DNA from: an uncultured Acetatifactor sp.
Lineage (GTDB): Bacteria > Bacillota > Clostridia > Lachnospirales > Lachnospiraceae
NCBI GenBank assembly: GCA_910577665.1
Contig: CAJTOJ010000005.1
Span: forward strand, 55,721-119,720
Reading direction: 5' to 3'
DNA: 64,000 nt
This document shows positions 25,505 to 35,553 of the stretch, piece by piece (within the stretch, counting starts at the first letter, position 1; the number at the start of each line of letters is the position of its first letter). The notes under the pieces were generated by a model, which ran no database searches, was not told where the DNA came from, and worked only from the letters and a program-made list of their open reading frames with translations. Both the position numbers and the translations under genes were made by a program.

Positions 25505-26449
25505 TTATACTCCCTTGAGCACCAGCCATGCCGCACCGCAGATACCTGCGTCATTTCCCAGCTTCGCCAGGGCAAATCTGGCATTTCGGCACTGTTTGAA
25601 TGCATATTTCTGGAAAACAGGTTCCACGAAGGAAAACAGGATCTCTCCCGCTTTGGATACACCACCGCCGATCACAAAGATGTCCGGATTCACTACACTG
25701 GCAACAATTGCCAGTCCTCTGCCCAGATACTCCCCGAACTGTTCTGCAATCTCTATAGCCACCTGGTCGCCTGCTTTCACTGCATCAAACACGCTCTTTG
25801 CTGACAGCTTCACCTCCCGCAGGATACTGGGCATCTCATCCTTGGCCAGACGCCTTCTGGCCAGACGGACGATTCCTGTTGCTGAGGCATATTCCTCCAG
25901 GCATCCCTTCTTCCCGCAGCCACAGGCCTCGGTCTCATTGTCCTCCAGATGCATATGGCCGATTTCACCGCCTGCACCTGTAGACCCTACCACAAGTTCC
26001 CCGTTGATAATGATACCGCCACCTACGCCAGTGCCCAGGGTCACAGCCACCATGTTGCTATATCCCTGGCCGCCTCCCTTCCACATCTCACCGTATGCCG
26101 CCACATTGGCATCATTCTGTGCCTTCACTGGTACCTTAATATATGCCTGAATGGTCTCTGGTATGTTAAAAGGCTTCCAGCCAATATTTACGGCTCCTCC
26201 AACCAGGGTTCCTTCCTTGTCCACAGACCCAGGAGCCCCTACACCGATCCCCAGCAGATCTTCCTGCCGGATTCCCTTTTCCTCCATTTTACCTTGCAGG
26301 CTTTTTATGATATCCGGGAAAATAGCTTCTCCATCATTGTCGATCACAGTGGGAATCTCCCACTTGTCAAGGATCTGGCCTTGCCCATCGAACAGGCCAA
26401 GCTTCACCGTGGTACCTCCAATGTCCACTCCAAACACATACTTACCCAT
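25505..26449 (-). CDS. glk: ROK-family glucokinase
   Basis: A 314-residue sugar kinase that makes glucose-6-phosphate using ATP. I begin at the ATG at 26449 (MGKYVFGVDIGGTT) because GGAGG is eight bases upstream; the first in-frame ATG at 26464 contains that site. The ATP-binding loop DIGGTTVKLGLF, the catalytic EIGHMHLE region with its His, and the zinc motif CGCGKKGCLEEYAS identify a ROK kinase rather than repressor, since no DNA-binding domain is present. Placed 32 bases after hprK, it puts sugar phosphorylation next to carbon-repression signalling. Confidence 0.94.
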   Translation of the reverse strand: MGKYVFGVDIGGTTVKLGLFDGQGQILDKWEIPTVIDNDGEAIFPDIIKSLQGKMEEKGIRQEDLLGIGVGAPGSVDKEGTLVGGAVNIGWKPFNIPETIQAYIKVPVKAQNDANVAAYGEMWKGGGQGYSNMVAVTLGTGVGGGIIINGELVVGSTGAGGEIGHMHLEDNETEACGCGKKGCLEEYASATGIVRLARRRLAKDEMPSILREVKLSAKSVFDAVKAGDQVAIEIAEQFGEYLGRGLAIVASVVNPDIFVIGGGVSKAGEILFSFVEPVFQKYAFKQCRNARFALAKLGNDAGICGAAWLVLKGV

Positions 26450-26481
26450 ACTCTTTTCCTCCATATGATAAAATTTACTTC

Positions 26482-27423
26482 TTATTCCCCATCCTCATCC
26501 CTGCGCCTTGCCAGGGAATTCTGCACTCTGGTATATAATTCCTGGGCCGCATTATAGCCCATCTTCTTCTGGCGATGGTTCACCGCGGCAGACTCACAGA
26601 TAATGGCCAGGTTCCGACCTGGACGGATGGGAATGTTGTGGCACACAATCTTGTTGCCCAGGTATTCCGTATAATTTTCCTCCAGCCCCAGCCTGTCATA
26701 TTCCTTGTCCTTGTCCCATTCCTCCAGCCGGATCACCAGGTCTATGGTCTGGGTGTCCTTTACAGAGGATGCGCCGAACAGCGCCTTCACATCCACAATG
26801 CCGATTCCCCGCAATTCAATTAAGTGTTTGGTCACATCCGGCGCCGACCCTACCAAGGTATCATCACTGACCTTGCGCAGTTCCACCACATCGTCTGTCA
26901 CCAGACGGTGTCCTCTTTTGATCAGCTCCAGGGCCGCCTCCGATTTGCCAATGCCACTCTCACCTGTGATCAGCACCCCTTCCCCATATACATCCACCAG
27001 CACACCATGTACGGAGATACATGGCGCCAGTTTCACATTCAGCCACCGGATGGTCTCTGCCATAAATGCAGAAGTTGACTTTTTCGTAGACAACAACGGC
27101 ACTCTGTGGGCCTTGGCTGCCGATACGCAGATGGGATCCGGGATCAGTTCCCTGCAGAACACAATGGCAGGTACCTCATACTCCATCAGTTCATCGTATA
27201 CCTCCCGTTTCCTCCTGTCATCCAGTCCTTCCAGATAGGTGTATTCCACAAATCCGATCACCTGGAGCCGGGTAGCGTCAAAGTGTTCGAAATATCCGGT
27301 AAGCTGCAAAGCTGGCCGGTTAAGGTCTGGCTGTGTCAAGCGGATACCCTTTACCTCAATTTCCGGTGTCAGATTTTCCAGCTTCATTTTCTCAATTAAG
27401 CGGGTCAACGCAATACTTGGCAT
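26482..27423 (-). CDS. hprK: HPr kinase/phosphorylase
   Basis: A 313-residue bifunctional enzyme that phosphorylates Ser46 of HPr and Crh with ATP or pyrophosphate, and reverses the reaction with phosphate. The start at 27423 (MPSIALTRLIEK) follows GAGG by five bases. The Walker A loop GESGIGKSEAALELI is near residue 154, as in B. subtilis, followed by the HPrK signature around LIELRGIGIVDVKALFGASS and YTEYLGNKIVCHNIPIRPGR. Its likely targets are Crh, coded downstream in the same block, and an HPr elsewhere. Confidence 0.96.
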   Translation of the reverse strand: MPSIALTRLIEKMKLENLTPEIEVKGIRLTQPDLNRPALQLTGYFEHFDATRLQVIGFVEYTYLEGLDDRRKREVYDELMEYEVPAIVFCRELIPDPICVSAAKAHRVPLLSTKKSTSAFMAETIRWLNVKLAPCISVHGVLVDVYGEGVLITGESGIGKSEAALELIKRGHRLVTDDVVELRKVSDDTLVGSAPDVTKHLIELRGIGIVDVKALFGASSVKDTQTIDLVIRLEEWDKDKEYDRLGLEENYTEYLGNKIVCHNIPIRPGRNLAIICESAAVNHRQKKMGYNAAQELYTRVQNSLARRRDEDGE

Positions 27424-27597
27424 AATTTCCTCGTTTCTATACTGCTGCAATATAAGGCGGTTTTTCCTTGTTTCTCTGTGCTTTGACGCATTTTGGTTCA
27501 GAAGTGGAAGCAGTCCCTTCTGATTCCACATTTTAACATATTGCCGAATTGAATGGAAGCACTTTACTGGAAAAGTCTAAAATCTATTGCTACATGG

Positions 27598-29475
27598 TTA
27601 CAGGGACGTTTTATTATCCTGCCGGAAAAAGCGGTAGATATCCTCTGCCGCACGGCGGTTCAGCTCCGGCACCTGCAATAGTTCCTCCAGGCTGGCGGCC
27701 CGGATATCTTCAATGGATTTGAAATGCCGCATCAGTGCCTTCCTTCTGGCCGGGCCCACGCCAGGAATCTCATCCAGTACCGATTTCACCTGGGCCTTGC
27801 TGCGCAGGGAGCGGTGATACTCTATGGCAAATCTGTGGGCTTCATCCTGAATCCGCGTAATCAGCTTAAACCCTTCTGACCTGACATCAATGGGCAATTC
27901 TACATTATTAAAATACAGTCCCCTGGTCCGGTGATTGTCATCCTTCACCATGCCGCAGACTGGAATGGGAATCTTTAACTGTGCCAGAACAGACAATGCG
28001 ATATTCACCTGCCCCCGGCCTCCATCCATCATCAACAGATCCGGGAACCTGGTAAAGCTCCCATAATCCTGTTCCAGCTCCTTCTCCTCCAGCTCCTTTG
28101 CCTCCTCCAGTCCATGACGGAATCGTCTGGTCAGCACCTCCCGCATACAGGCATAGTCGTCCGGGCCGGACACTGTTTTGATCCGGAACTTACGGTAGTC
28201 ACTTGGCTTGGGCTTTCCCTTCTCAAACACAATCATGGATCCCACATTTTCGAACCCATTGATGTTGGAGATGTCAAAGGCTTCCATACGTTCCACCCGC
28301 TCCAGCCCCAGCAGACCTGCAATCTCTTTCACCGCCCCAATGGTACGGCCTTCCTCCCTCTTGAGTCTCTCCCGGTCCTGCTGCAGGATATGCTTAGCAT
28401 TCTGGGCCGCCAGTTCCACCAGCTTTTCCTTGGAGCCTATCTTAGGAACCCGCAGATACACCCGCCCCCCTTTTCTCTCAGACAGCCATCTCTCAATCAG
28501 TTCCCTGTCACTGATCTCATACTGCAGCATCAGCTCCCTGGGAATGAAAGGTGTCCCTGCATAGAATTGCTTTACAAAGTTCTCCAGGATTTCGGCCTTT
28601 GCTCCTTCTGACACATGTGTCATATAGTAGTGCTCCCTTCCAATCAGTTTCCCATCTCTGACGAAAAATACCTGGACCACTGCCTCAGAGGCATCCTGGT
28701 ATAAGGCGATCACATCCTTGTCCTCTCCCACGCTGTCCGTAATCTTCTGCTTCTGGGATACCTGCTTCACACTGTTGTACAAATCCCGGTATCCGGCAGC
28801 GGCCTCAAAATCCAGTGCCTCTGCCGCTGTATGCATCTTTCCTTCCAGTTCTTTCAGTATCTTATTATAGTTTCCGTTCAGGAATTCCAGTGCCTGATCC
28901 ACCTGCTGTCTGTACTGTTCCCTGTCCACATACCCCTGGCAGGGCGCCAGACACTGCTTGATATGATAGTTCAGACAGGGACGTTCCAGTCCCACATCCC
29001 TGGGCAGACTGCGGTTGCAGGTACGCAGACAGTATAGCTTATTCAGCAGTTCAATGGTGTCTTTCACTGCGCCGGCACTGTTGTACGGTCCATAATATTT
29101 TGATTTGTCCTTCTTCATGGTTCTGGAAAACAAAATCCGCGGAAAACTCTCCCCCATTGTAACCTTTATGTAGGGATATGTCTTGTCGTCTTTTAATAAG
29201 GTGTTGTATTTTGGCGAATTTTCCTTGATCAGGTTGTTCTCCAGCACCAGGGCCTCCAGTTCGGAGTCTGTTACGATATATTCAAACCGGGCAATCAGAG
29301 ATACCATCTTGTCAATCATAGGACCTCTTCCAATATTCTCGCGGAAATAGGAACGCACCCTGTTATGCAGGTTCACTGCCTTCCCCACATACAGAATACA
29401 GTCCTTCCGGTCCCGCATAATATAAACACCTGGTTCTCTGGGAAGTTTTTTTAATTCTTCTTCAAAATTGAACAT
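27598..29475 (-). CDS. uvrC: UvrABC excinuclease subunit C
   Basis: A 625-residue nuclease that makes both cuts around DNA lesions after UvrB loading. The start at 29475 (MFNFEEELKKL) has AAGGAG five bases upstream; an open frame upstream is not conserved-looking. Domains in order: GIY-YIG nuclease (PGVYIMRDRKDCILYVGKA), Cys-rich CLNYHIKQCLAPCQGY, UVR motif near 200, RNase H-like half with DGGRGQ and RFAIEYHR, and C-terminal helix-hairpin-helix (IPGVGPARRKALMRHF). The uvrC-hprK pairing is common in Clostridia. Confidence 0.97.
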   Translation of the reverse strand: MFNFEEELKKLPREPGVYIMRDRKDCILYVGKAVNLHNRVRSYFRENIGRGPMIDKMVSLIARFEYIVTDSELEALVLENNLIKENSPKYNTLLKDDKTYPYIKVTMGESFPRILFSRTMKKDKSKYYGPYNSAGAVKDTIELLNKLYCLRTCNRSLPRDVGLERPCLNYHIKQCLAPCQGYVDREQYRQQVDQALEFLNGNYNKILKELEGKMHTAAEALDFEAAAGYRDLYNSVKQVSQKQKITDSVGEDKDVIALYQDASEAVVQVFFVRDGKLIGREHYYMTHVSEGAKAEILENFVKQFYAGTPFIPRELMLQYEISDRELIERWLSERKGGRVYLRVPKIGSKEKLVELAAQNAKHILQQDRERLKREEGRTIGAVKEIAGLLGLERVERMEAFDISNINGFENVGSMIVFEKGKPKPSDYRKFRIKTVSGPDDYACMREVLTRRFRHGLEEAKELEEKELEQDYGSFTRFPDLLMMDGGRGQVNIALSVLAQLKIPIPVCGMVKDDNHRTRGLYFNNVELPIDVRSEGFKLITRIQDEAHRFAIEYHRSLRSKAQVKSVLDEIPGVGPARRKALMRHFKSIEDIRAASLEELLQVPELNRRAAEDIYRFFRQDNKTSL

Positions 29476-29691
29476 GTCTGCTCCTTGTCTATTGCCTGCC
29501 GCTGTCCTAAGTAAACGAACAAGGTCGCCCAACCCATCATTCCCTGTCCGTCCGACGACAAATTTTTTATAAGGAAAAAAGGGCTTCCACGGCCACGCCG
29601 CAGTAGTCCCCTTTTCCACTGTCTCTCGTTTATCCTGGTACTGCTATGCACATGCAACCGGGAAACCCTGTCCCTGCCATCTGTAAAAGGC

Positions 29692-32016
29692 CTACTCTAT
29701 CCTGCCTCCGGAAAACCTGCCCACCGGACGGTCGTCCTGCCGGGGCGTTCCAGCCTCTTCCTGTCCGTCTTCCCCAGACCGTTCCCGGGCCTCCTCCATA
29801 CTCTCACCAGATGGGCCTGGGTCTGAACCTTCTGCATCCTGTGTTCTCCCCCCGCCCGCTTCCGGCAATACAGACTCTGGTACAATCTCTTCCGGATCTG
29901 CCACCGGTCCCGGCATCTCGATCACCTTCTGCTCTTCAGAAGAAGCACATCCTGCCTGCTCCCCGGTCTGGACATCTTCTTCCTTTTTCTTCTCCTCCGG
30001 TTCCGGGATACCTTTTTCCCTTCGGTAGATCTCCATGAACTCTTTGCCGGTAATGGTCTCTTTCTCAATCAGATATGCTGCCAGCTTATCCATCACATCC
30101 CGGTTCTCGCGAAGCATCCCAAGGGCTTTCTCATAGCTCTCCTTCAGGATTGCCACCACTTCCTGGTCCACAGCCGCTGCCGTGGCATCACTACAGCTCA
30201 GAGCTGTCCTGCCCTCCAGATACTGGCTCTCTATGGTAGCCAGCCCCATCAGGCCGAACCGCTTGCTCATGCCATATCTGGTCACCATGTTCCTTGCAAT
30301 CTCTGTAGCTTTCTCTATGTCATTGGCAGCACCGGTGGTAACCGTGTCGAACACAATCTCCTCCGCCGCCCGGCCGCCTACCATGCTCACCAGCATATTG
30401 CGCAGTTCCTCTTCCGAGTTCAGGTATTTTTCTTCTTCCGGTACATGCATCACATACCCCAATGCCCCCATGGTGCGGGGTACAATGGTAATCTTCTGCA
30501 CCGGCTCCGAATTCTTCTGCAGGGCGCTGACCAGGGCATGCCCCACCTCATGGTAAGACACGATCCGGCGCTCTTCCTTGCTCATGATGCGATCCTTCTT
30601 CTCTTTCCCCACCAGAACCACTTCCACCGCATCGAAGAGGTCTTTCTGGCTCACCAGTGCCCTGCTCTCCTTCACTGCGTTGATAGCCGCCTCGTTGATC
30701 ATATTGGCCAGATCGGATCCCACGGCACCGCTGGTAGCCAGGGCTATGGCATCCAGATCCACACTCTCATCCATCTTCACATCCTTGGCATGGACCTTCA
30801 GGATTGCCACCCGCCCTTTCAGATCCGGTTTATCCACAATGATCCTTCTGTCAAAACGTCCGGGACGCAGCAGAGCCCGGTCCAGGGTCTCCGGCCTGTT
30901 AGTAGCTCCCAGAATCAGAATCCCCTTGGAACTGTCAAATCCGTCCATCTCCGACAAAAGCTGGTTCAGCGTCTGGTCATGCTCTGCCTCACCGCCACCG
31001 CCGCCATACCTGGGATCACGGCTCCTTCCGATGGCATCTATCTCGTCTATGAAAATAATGCAGGGTGCGTTTTTGTTGGCCTCCTTGAACAGATCCCTCA
31101 CACGGCTGGCGCCTACGCCTACATACATCTCAATAAAGTCTGAACCGGTCAGGGAGAAGAATGGCACTTTGGCCTCCCCTGCCACTGCCTTGGCAAGCAA
31201 AGTCTTTCCTGTGCCAGGAGGGCCCACCAGCAAAGCTCCCTTGGGCAGCTTCGCTCCAATCTTGCTGTACTTACCAGGATTGTGCAGGAAATCCACCACT
31301 TCCACCAGGGACTCCTTGGCCTCATCCGCACCTGCCACGTCCTTAAACGTCACTCCGGTCTCTTTCTGGACATATACCCTGGCGTTGGTCTTCCCCACAC
31401 TCATGGGACCCATTCCCTCCATCCTGCGGGCCATGAACCACATGAACAGCACAAACAACAGTATAGGGGCTAAAGAAATCAATACAGTAAGCCATCCGGA
31501 ATTGCTGAAGACTCTTTTCCCTTCTATCCCATGTTCTTCCAGGCGCGCCGTGAGCACGTCCAGGCTTTCCATACAGTTCGTGGTGTACACCTTGCCCATG
31601 ACAGCGGGCATGGGCAACCATCCATACATGGATGGCAGCCGGTCCTTGGAAGTCTGAGCATCCTCCTTCAGTTCAAACTCTATCTCTACATTGTCCACTA
31701 CCTTTACTGATTGTACCTTGTCCTCTTTGATATACTGAAGGAACTGGGTATATGTGACCTCTTCCTGGTTCAGCTGGCCTCCGAACAACAGATTCCAGAG
31801 CCCTGCGGCAATCAGCATTGCACACAGCACCCCCAGAAGCATCATCATCATTCCCGGCCGCCTGGGAGGTTCTCCCCCGCCATTGCCGCCATTTCCGCCG
31901 TTGTTTCTGTTATACCCGTTGTTCCCGTTATTTCCATTTCCACCACCAGGCACATTCCCGCGGCCACCATTCTGAGGTCTCCCGCCGTTCTCATATCGGT
32001 TCATGTGATTGTCCAT
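29692..32016 (-). CDS. ftsH: ATP-dependent zinc metalloprotease FtsH with Asn/Gly-rich N-terminus
   Basis: A membrane AAA protease of about 774 residues that degrades misfolded membrane and regulatory proteins. I start at the ATG at 32016 (MDNHMNRYENGG), preceded by GGAG at five bases. Residues ~5-55 are almost only Asn and Gly with some Arg, unlike normal FtsH. Two membrane helices (about 58-80 and 170-195) flank the extracytoplasmic domain. Then come Walker A GPPGTGKT, Walker B IIFIDEIDAIG, the SRH region and the zinc motif HEVGH. The last ~100 residues form an acidic low-complexity tail. Length is larger than the usual 600-650 because of both ends. Confidence 0.96.
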   Translation of the reverse strand: MDNHMNRYENGGRPQNGGRGNVPGGGNGNNGNNGYNRNNGGNGGNGGGEPPRRPGMMMMLLGVLCAMLIAAGLWNLLFGGQLNQEEVTYTQFLQYIKEDKVQSVKVVDNVEIEFELKEDAQTSKDRLPSMYGWLPMPAVMGKVYTTNCMESLDVLTARLEEHGIEGKRVFSNSGWLTVLISLAPILLFVLFMWFMARRMEGMGPMSVGKTNARVYVQKETGVTFKDVAGADEAKESLVEVVDFLHNPGKYSKIGAKLPKGALLVGPPGTGKTLLAKAVAGEAKVPFFSLTGSDFIEMYVGVGASRVRDLFKEANKNAPCIIFIDEIDAIGRSRDPRYGGGGGEAEHDQTLNQLLSEMDGFDSSKGILILGATNRPETLDRALLRPGRFDRRIIVDKPDLKGRVAILKVHAKDVKMDESVDLDAIALATSGAVGSDLANMINEAAINAVKESRALVSQKDLFDAVEVVLVGKEKKDRIMSKEERRIVSYHEVGHALVSALQKNSEPVQKITIVPRTMGALGYVMHVPEEEKYLNSEEELRNMLVSMVGGRAAEEIVFDTVTTGAANDIEKATEIARNMVTRYGMSKRFGLMGLATIESQYLEGRTALSCSDATAAAVDQEVVAILKESYEKALGMLRENRDVMDKLAAYLIEKETITGKEFMEIYRREKGIPEPEEKKKEEDVQTGEQAGCASSEEQKVIEMPGPVADPEEIVPESVLPEAGGGRTQDAEGSDPGPSGESMEEARERSGEDGQEEAGTPRQDDRPVGRFSGGRIE

Positions 32017-32063
32017 AGTATCTCCATTTCCTGCTTTACTCTCTGCCATCACAAATCTATTTT

Positions 32064-32092
32064 ATTATAGGTACAAAGGATTGATAAATCAA
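32064..32092 (-). promoter_or_regulatory. ftsH promoter
   Basis: On the minus strand TTGATT (plus 32087-32092) and a perfect TATAAT (plus 32064-32069) are 17 bases apart, about 50 bases before the start. Confidence 0.7.
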
Positions 32093-32161
32093 TAGCAGAA
32101 ATGTGAAAAAAGGGTGTCTTCTCTAAAAGATTTCTAAACTCCCGCCCCTGCCAGAATGCCA

Positions 32162-33805
32162 TCATTCCTTTTCCACCAGATACACCTCCAGATTGGTGCT
32201 TCTTGTCAAAGGCTCTGCCACATATCCATGGCCTGTTGTTTCCCCGAAAAAGTCAAGTGCATTGGGAAGATAGTCCTCATGGGTATATAAGATAAATCTG
32301 TCTTCCTCCAGTTTTCCAAATGCCCCGGCATCTGCCTCTGTATTGTCCGGCGACAAAAAGCAGAGCTTCTTTGGTATCGTCCAGTCATAATAAGAATATA
32401 CCCCTATGGTAGGGCCATATACGATCCATGGAATCTCACTGTGTTCTTCCAGCACTGACACATCTTTTTCCGGATGAAACAAATATGCAATGCCGCTTCC
32501 ACCATTGATTATCATCAATTCCCCTGCCAGTATGCCCACAACCAGCGTCACAGACACAAGGTATTGCACCTTCCTACGTATCTTTCCATTCTGGATTTTA
32601 AGGAATAACTCTTTTAAAATCAAGAATATACCCCAGGCCATACATAGCATCATAATCGTAAAACTGCCCCACAAGTAGCGCTCTTCCCTGGCATCCGGCA
32701 AGGTAAAGCATACAACAAGCTGGTATAACTGGGCTGTCAGTACTACCAGAATAAGTCCGGACAGTTTCTTTTTCTCCTTCTTTCTGCACAGGATAACCGC
32801 CCCTCCTATGATACCCCCAAACAGAAGCAGCAAGGCACAAGGAGCCGGTACCAGCTCTCCAAATATAGAACCGGCCAGACGCTCATAACCCCAGATTATA
32901 TTCTGTATCTTCTGTACAGACAGAACAAAAACAGACTGTAACGCCATCTGTCCTTTCCCACGGTTTAAATTCCATCTGCAATAAGGAAATACCCATATGG
33001 TTGCCAGAAGAGAACAGACAAAGTTGCCCCCCCAGGCCAGTACATACCTAAATTCCCTGGCAGCCCAGAACTTCCCTTTGTGCTTAAATGCCCGCAGCAA
33101 CAGCCACATACAGAACAATGTAGACGTAGCAGCATAAAATATCCAAAAATCATAATGTGTCAAAAAGCCAGTCACGCTTACTGCAAACAGATAAAAAAAC
33201 ACCCCCGGCCTGGTCTTACTGCCGTCCACCTCACGCAGAATCCATAGCCCCGCCAGCAGAAGCAGGAGCTCCGCCAGCAAAAGCATACTGTACATCCGTA
33301 ATGTAGTGATCTGCTCCAATACCAGACGATTGGATACATGTGTCAGAAACATAACCGCACCAGAAAGCAAAGGACTCCTCGTCAGATACAGAAACACACC
33401 GTACCCCAGAAGCAGTATCGCCAGATAAAACACCAGATTTATACTAAGCCCGATCCAGATAGAGCTGCTTCCTTTAAAGAAAAAGAAAGAAACAAAACGA
33501 AACAGCCAGAAGTAGAGCGGAACATGATCATTATATAGCCTTACCGTTACCGAATTCAAAGACAGACTGTCTGAATCTGCTGCCAAAAAATCCTTCACAT
33601 CCTCCCCTGTCATCCATTCATCCAGGCGGTATGCAGGCCATTCCTGTTCAAAACCATTTGCCGATTCATAGGTGTATATTTCATCACAAAACCATATCTG
33701 CTTTTTATTCCCCCAATAAAAAAAAGCAGACAATCCCAAAACCAATAAAATAATTGCCATCCCAAAAGCCTTTGTTTTGTAAGAAAACCTTATGCTTGTT
33801 TGCAT
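32162..33805 (-). CDS. GT-C type membrane glycosyltransferase (PMT/ArnT-like)
   Basis: A 547-residue polytopic membrane protein with about a dozen hydrophobic segments. The start at 33805 (MQTSIRFSYK) has AAAGGG seven bases upstream. After the first helix comes WFCDEIYTYESANG, where the Asp-Glu pair is the expected catalytic motif of GT-C enzymes that use lipid-linked sugars; ARRE-like DAREERYLWG lies in a later loop, and the C-terminal ~130 residues form a soluble extracellular domain. It probably moves a sugar from a polyprenyl phosphate onto a wall or membrane glycan. No acceptor can be named. It stands alone, about 100 bases downstream of the ftsH start region and divergent from DUF1846. 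Confidence 0.82.
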   Translation of the reverse strand: MQTSIRFSYKTKAFGMAIILLVLGLSAFFYWGNKKQIWFCDEIYTYESANGFEQEWPAYRLDEWMTGEDVKDFLAADSDSLSLNSVTVRLYNDHVPLYFWLFRFVSFFFFKGSSSIWIGLSINLVFYLAILLLGYGVFLYLTRSPLLSGAVMFLTHVSNRLVLEQITTLRMYSMLLLAELLLLLAGLWILREVDGSKTRPGVFFYLFAVSVTGFLTHYDFWIFYAATSTLFCMWLLLRAFKHKGKFWAAREFRYVLAWGGNFVCSLLATIWVFPYCRWNLNRGKGQMALQSVFVLSVQKIQNIIWGYERLAGSIFGELVPAPCALLLLFGGIIGGAVILCRKKEKKKLSGLILVVLTAQLYQLVVCFTLPDAREERYLWGSFTIMMLCMAWGIFLILKELFLKIQNGKIRRKVQYLVSVTLVVGILAGELMIINGGSGIAYLFHPEKDVSVLEEHSEIPWIVYGPTIGVYSYYDWTIPKKLCFLSPDNTEADAGAFGKLEEDRFILYTHEDYLPNALDFFGETTGHGYVAEPLTRSTNLEVYLVEKE

Positions 33806-33920
33806 GATAACACCCTTTCCGGAAATACACCATCTGCTTTCGTTTTGCACATATTTATGATTATAAACGAATTAACCACGGAATGCAAATAGATTCCTTG
33901 CATTTATTTGATACAAAAAG

Positions 33921-33950
33921 TTGCGTTCAGCTGCGCCCTTGTGCTAAAAT
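33921..33950 (+). promoter_or_regulatory. probable promoter of the DUF1846 gene
   Basis: TTGCGT (33921-33926) and TAAAAT (33945-33950) are 18 bases apart; TG three bases before the -10 box strengthens it. Confidence 0.5.
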
Positions 33951-34001
33951 AGGAAAGTGTTTTTGATGCCTTGATAGCAGACAATAGAAATGAGGTCTCA
34001 C

Positions 34002-35477
34002 ATGAAAATCGGTTTTGACAATGAGAAATACCTGAAAATGCAATCGGAACATATCAAGGAACGGATCGGCCAGTTCGGGGACAAGCTCTACCTGGAATTT
34101 GGCGGGAAGCTGTTCGATGACTATCATGCTTCCCGGGTACTGCCCGGATTTGCCCCGGATTCCAAGCTCCAGATGCTGATGCAGCTTGCGGACTACGCTG
34201 AGATCATCATCGTCATCAGTGCCGCAGACATTGAGAAGAACAAAATCCGCGGTGACCTGGGAATTACCTATGATGTGGATGTGTTACGCCTACGGGATGA
34301 GTTCCAGGAAAAGGGACTCTATGTGGGCAGTGTGGTCATCACCCACTATGCCGGCCAGAACAGCGCAGACCAGTTCAAGGCCAAACTGGAAAAGAAAAAC
34401 ATCAAGGTATATCTGCACTATACCATTGAGGGGTATCCTGCCAATGTGCCATTGATTGTCAGTGAGAACGGATATGGGAAAAACGATTATATCGAAACCA
34501 CCCATCCCCTGGTGGTGGTCACAGCCCCCGGACCCGGCAGTGGCAAGATGGCCACCTGTCTGTCCCAGCTCTACCATGACAACCTGCGGGGGATCAAAGC
34601 CGGATATGCCAAATTCGAAACCTTCCCAATCTGGAATATCCCCCTCAAGCATCCCATCAACCTGGCCTATGAAGCGGCTACTGCAGATCTGAACGATGTG
34701 AACATGATCGACCCCTTCCACCTGGAAGCCTATGGTGTGACCACGGTGAATTACAACAGGGATATTGAGATTTTTCCTGTGCTGAATGCCATTTTCGAGG
34801 GTATCTATGGGGAGAATCCCTACAAATCCCCCACAGACATGGGAGTAAATATGGCCGGGAACTGCATCATAGACGATGAAGCCTGCTGCCAGGCATCCCG
34901 CATGGAGATCATCCGGCGTTATTATTCTGCTCTGAACAAGGTGGTGCGGGACGGCGTCCCGGAGACAGAAGTGTACAAGATCGAACTGCTGATGAAACAG
35001 GCTAAAATCACTACAGATGACAGACATGTCACAACAGCCGCCCGGACGCGGGCAGAAGCGCTGGGTGTGCCAACGGCTGCCATTGAATTGCCAGACGGCC
35101 ACATCATCACTTCCAAGACCTCAGATTTTCTGGGTGCATCTGCAGCACTCCTGCTGAATGCCTTAAAATACCTGGCCGGCATAGACCATGATACCAAGCT
35201 GATCAAGCCAGAAGCCATCGAACCGATCCAGGACTTGAAAGTGCGTTACCTGGGTGGCCGGAATCCCCGGCTCCACACAGATGAGGTGCTCATTGCCTTA
35301 AGTCTGGCCGCCTGCACCGATGGCAATGCCAGACTCTCCTTAGAGCAGCTCCCCCGTCTGAAGGGCTGCCAGGTACATACCTCTGTGATGCTCTCCGAGG
35401 TAGATATCAAAATGTATAAGCGTCTGGGCGTGGATCTGACCAGCGAACCGGTGATGACGTCCAGACGGCATTATTGA
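34002..35477 (+). CDS. DUF1846 family protein
   Basis: A 491-residue cytoplasmic protein of the DUF1846 family, common in Firmicutes and of unknown function although structures exist. The start at 34002 (MKIGFDNEKYLKMQ) has GAGG six bases upstream. Family features are FGGKLFDDYHASRVLPGF near the start, a P-loop-like VVTAPGPGSGKMATCLSQL around residue 175, and KYLAGIDHDTKLIKPEAIEPIQ near 395. The P-loop suggests nucleotide binding, but the catalysed reaction is not known. It is monocistronic, with its own promoter and terminator. Confidence 0.93.
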   Translation: MKIGFDNEKYLKMQSEHIKERIGQFGDKLYLEFGGKLFDDYHASRVLPGFAPDSKLQMLMQLADYAEIIIVISAADIEKNKIRGDLGITYDVDVLRLRDEFQEKGLYVGSVVITHYAGQNSADQFKAKLEKKNIKVYLHYTIEGYPANVPLIVSENGYGKNDYIETTHPLVVVTAPGPGSGKMATCLSQLYHDNLRGIKAGYAKFETFPIWNIPLKHPINLAYEAATADLNDVNMIDPFHLEAYGVTTVNYNRDIEIFPVLNAIFEGIYGENPYKSPTDMGVNMAGNCIIDDEACCQASRMEIIRRYYSALNKVVRDGVPETEVYKIELLMKQAKITTDDRHVTTAARTRAEALGVPTAAIELPDGHIITSKTSDFLGASAALLLNALKYLAGIDHDTKLIKPEAIEPIQDLKVRYLGGRNPRLHTDEVLIALSLAACTDGNARLSLEQLPRLKGCQVHTSVMLSEVDIKMYKRLGVDLTSEPVMTSRRHY

Positions 35478-35507
35478 CAGGATGTGTCCCTGCTTTGCCC
35501 ATGATAC

Positions 35508-35553
35508 AAAAGGGCTGCCGCACCACGATGACTTTGGTGCCACAGCCTTTTTC
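35508..35553 (+). terminator. terminator after the DUF1846 gene
   Basis: GGCTG and GCACCA on the 5' arm pair with TGGTGC and CAGCC on the 3' arm, with a two-base internal bulge, followed by TTTTTC. AAAA before the stem would give a usable T run on the other strand too, for the degraded minus-strand gene. Confidence 0.85.
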
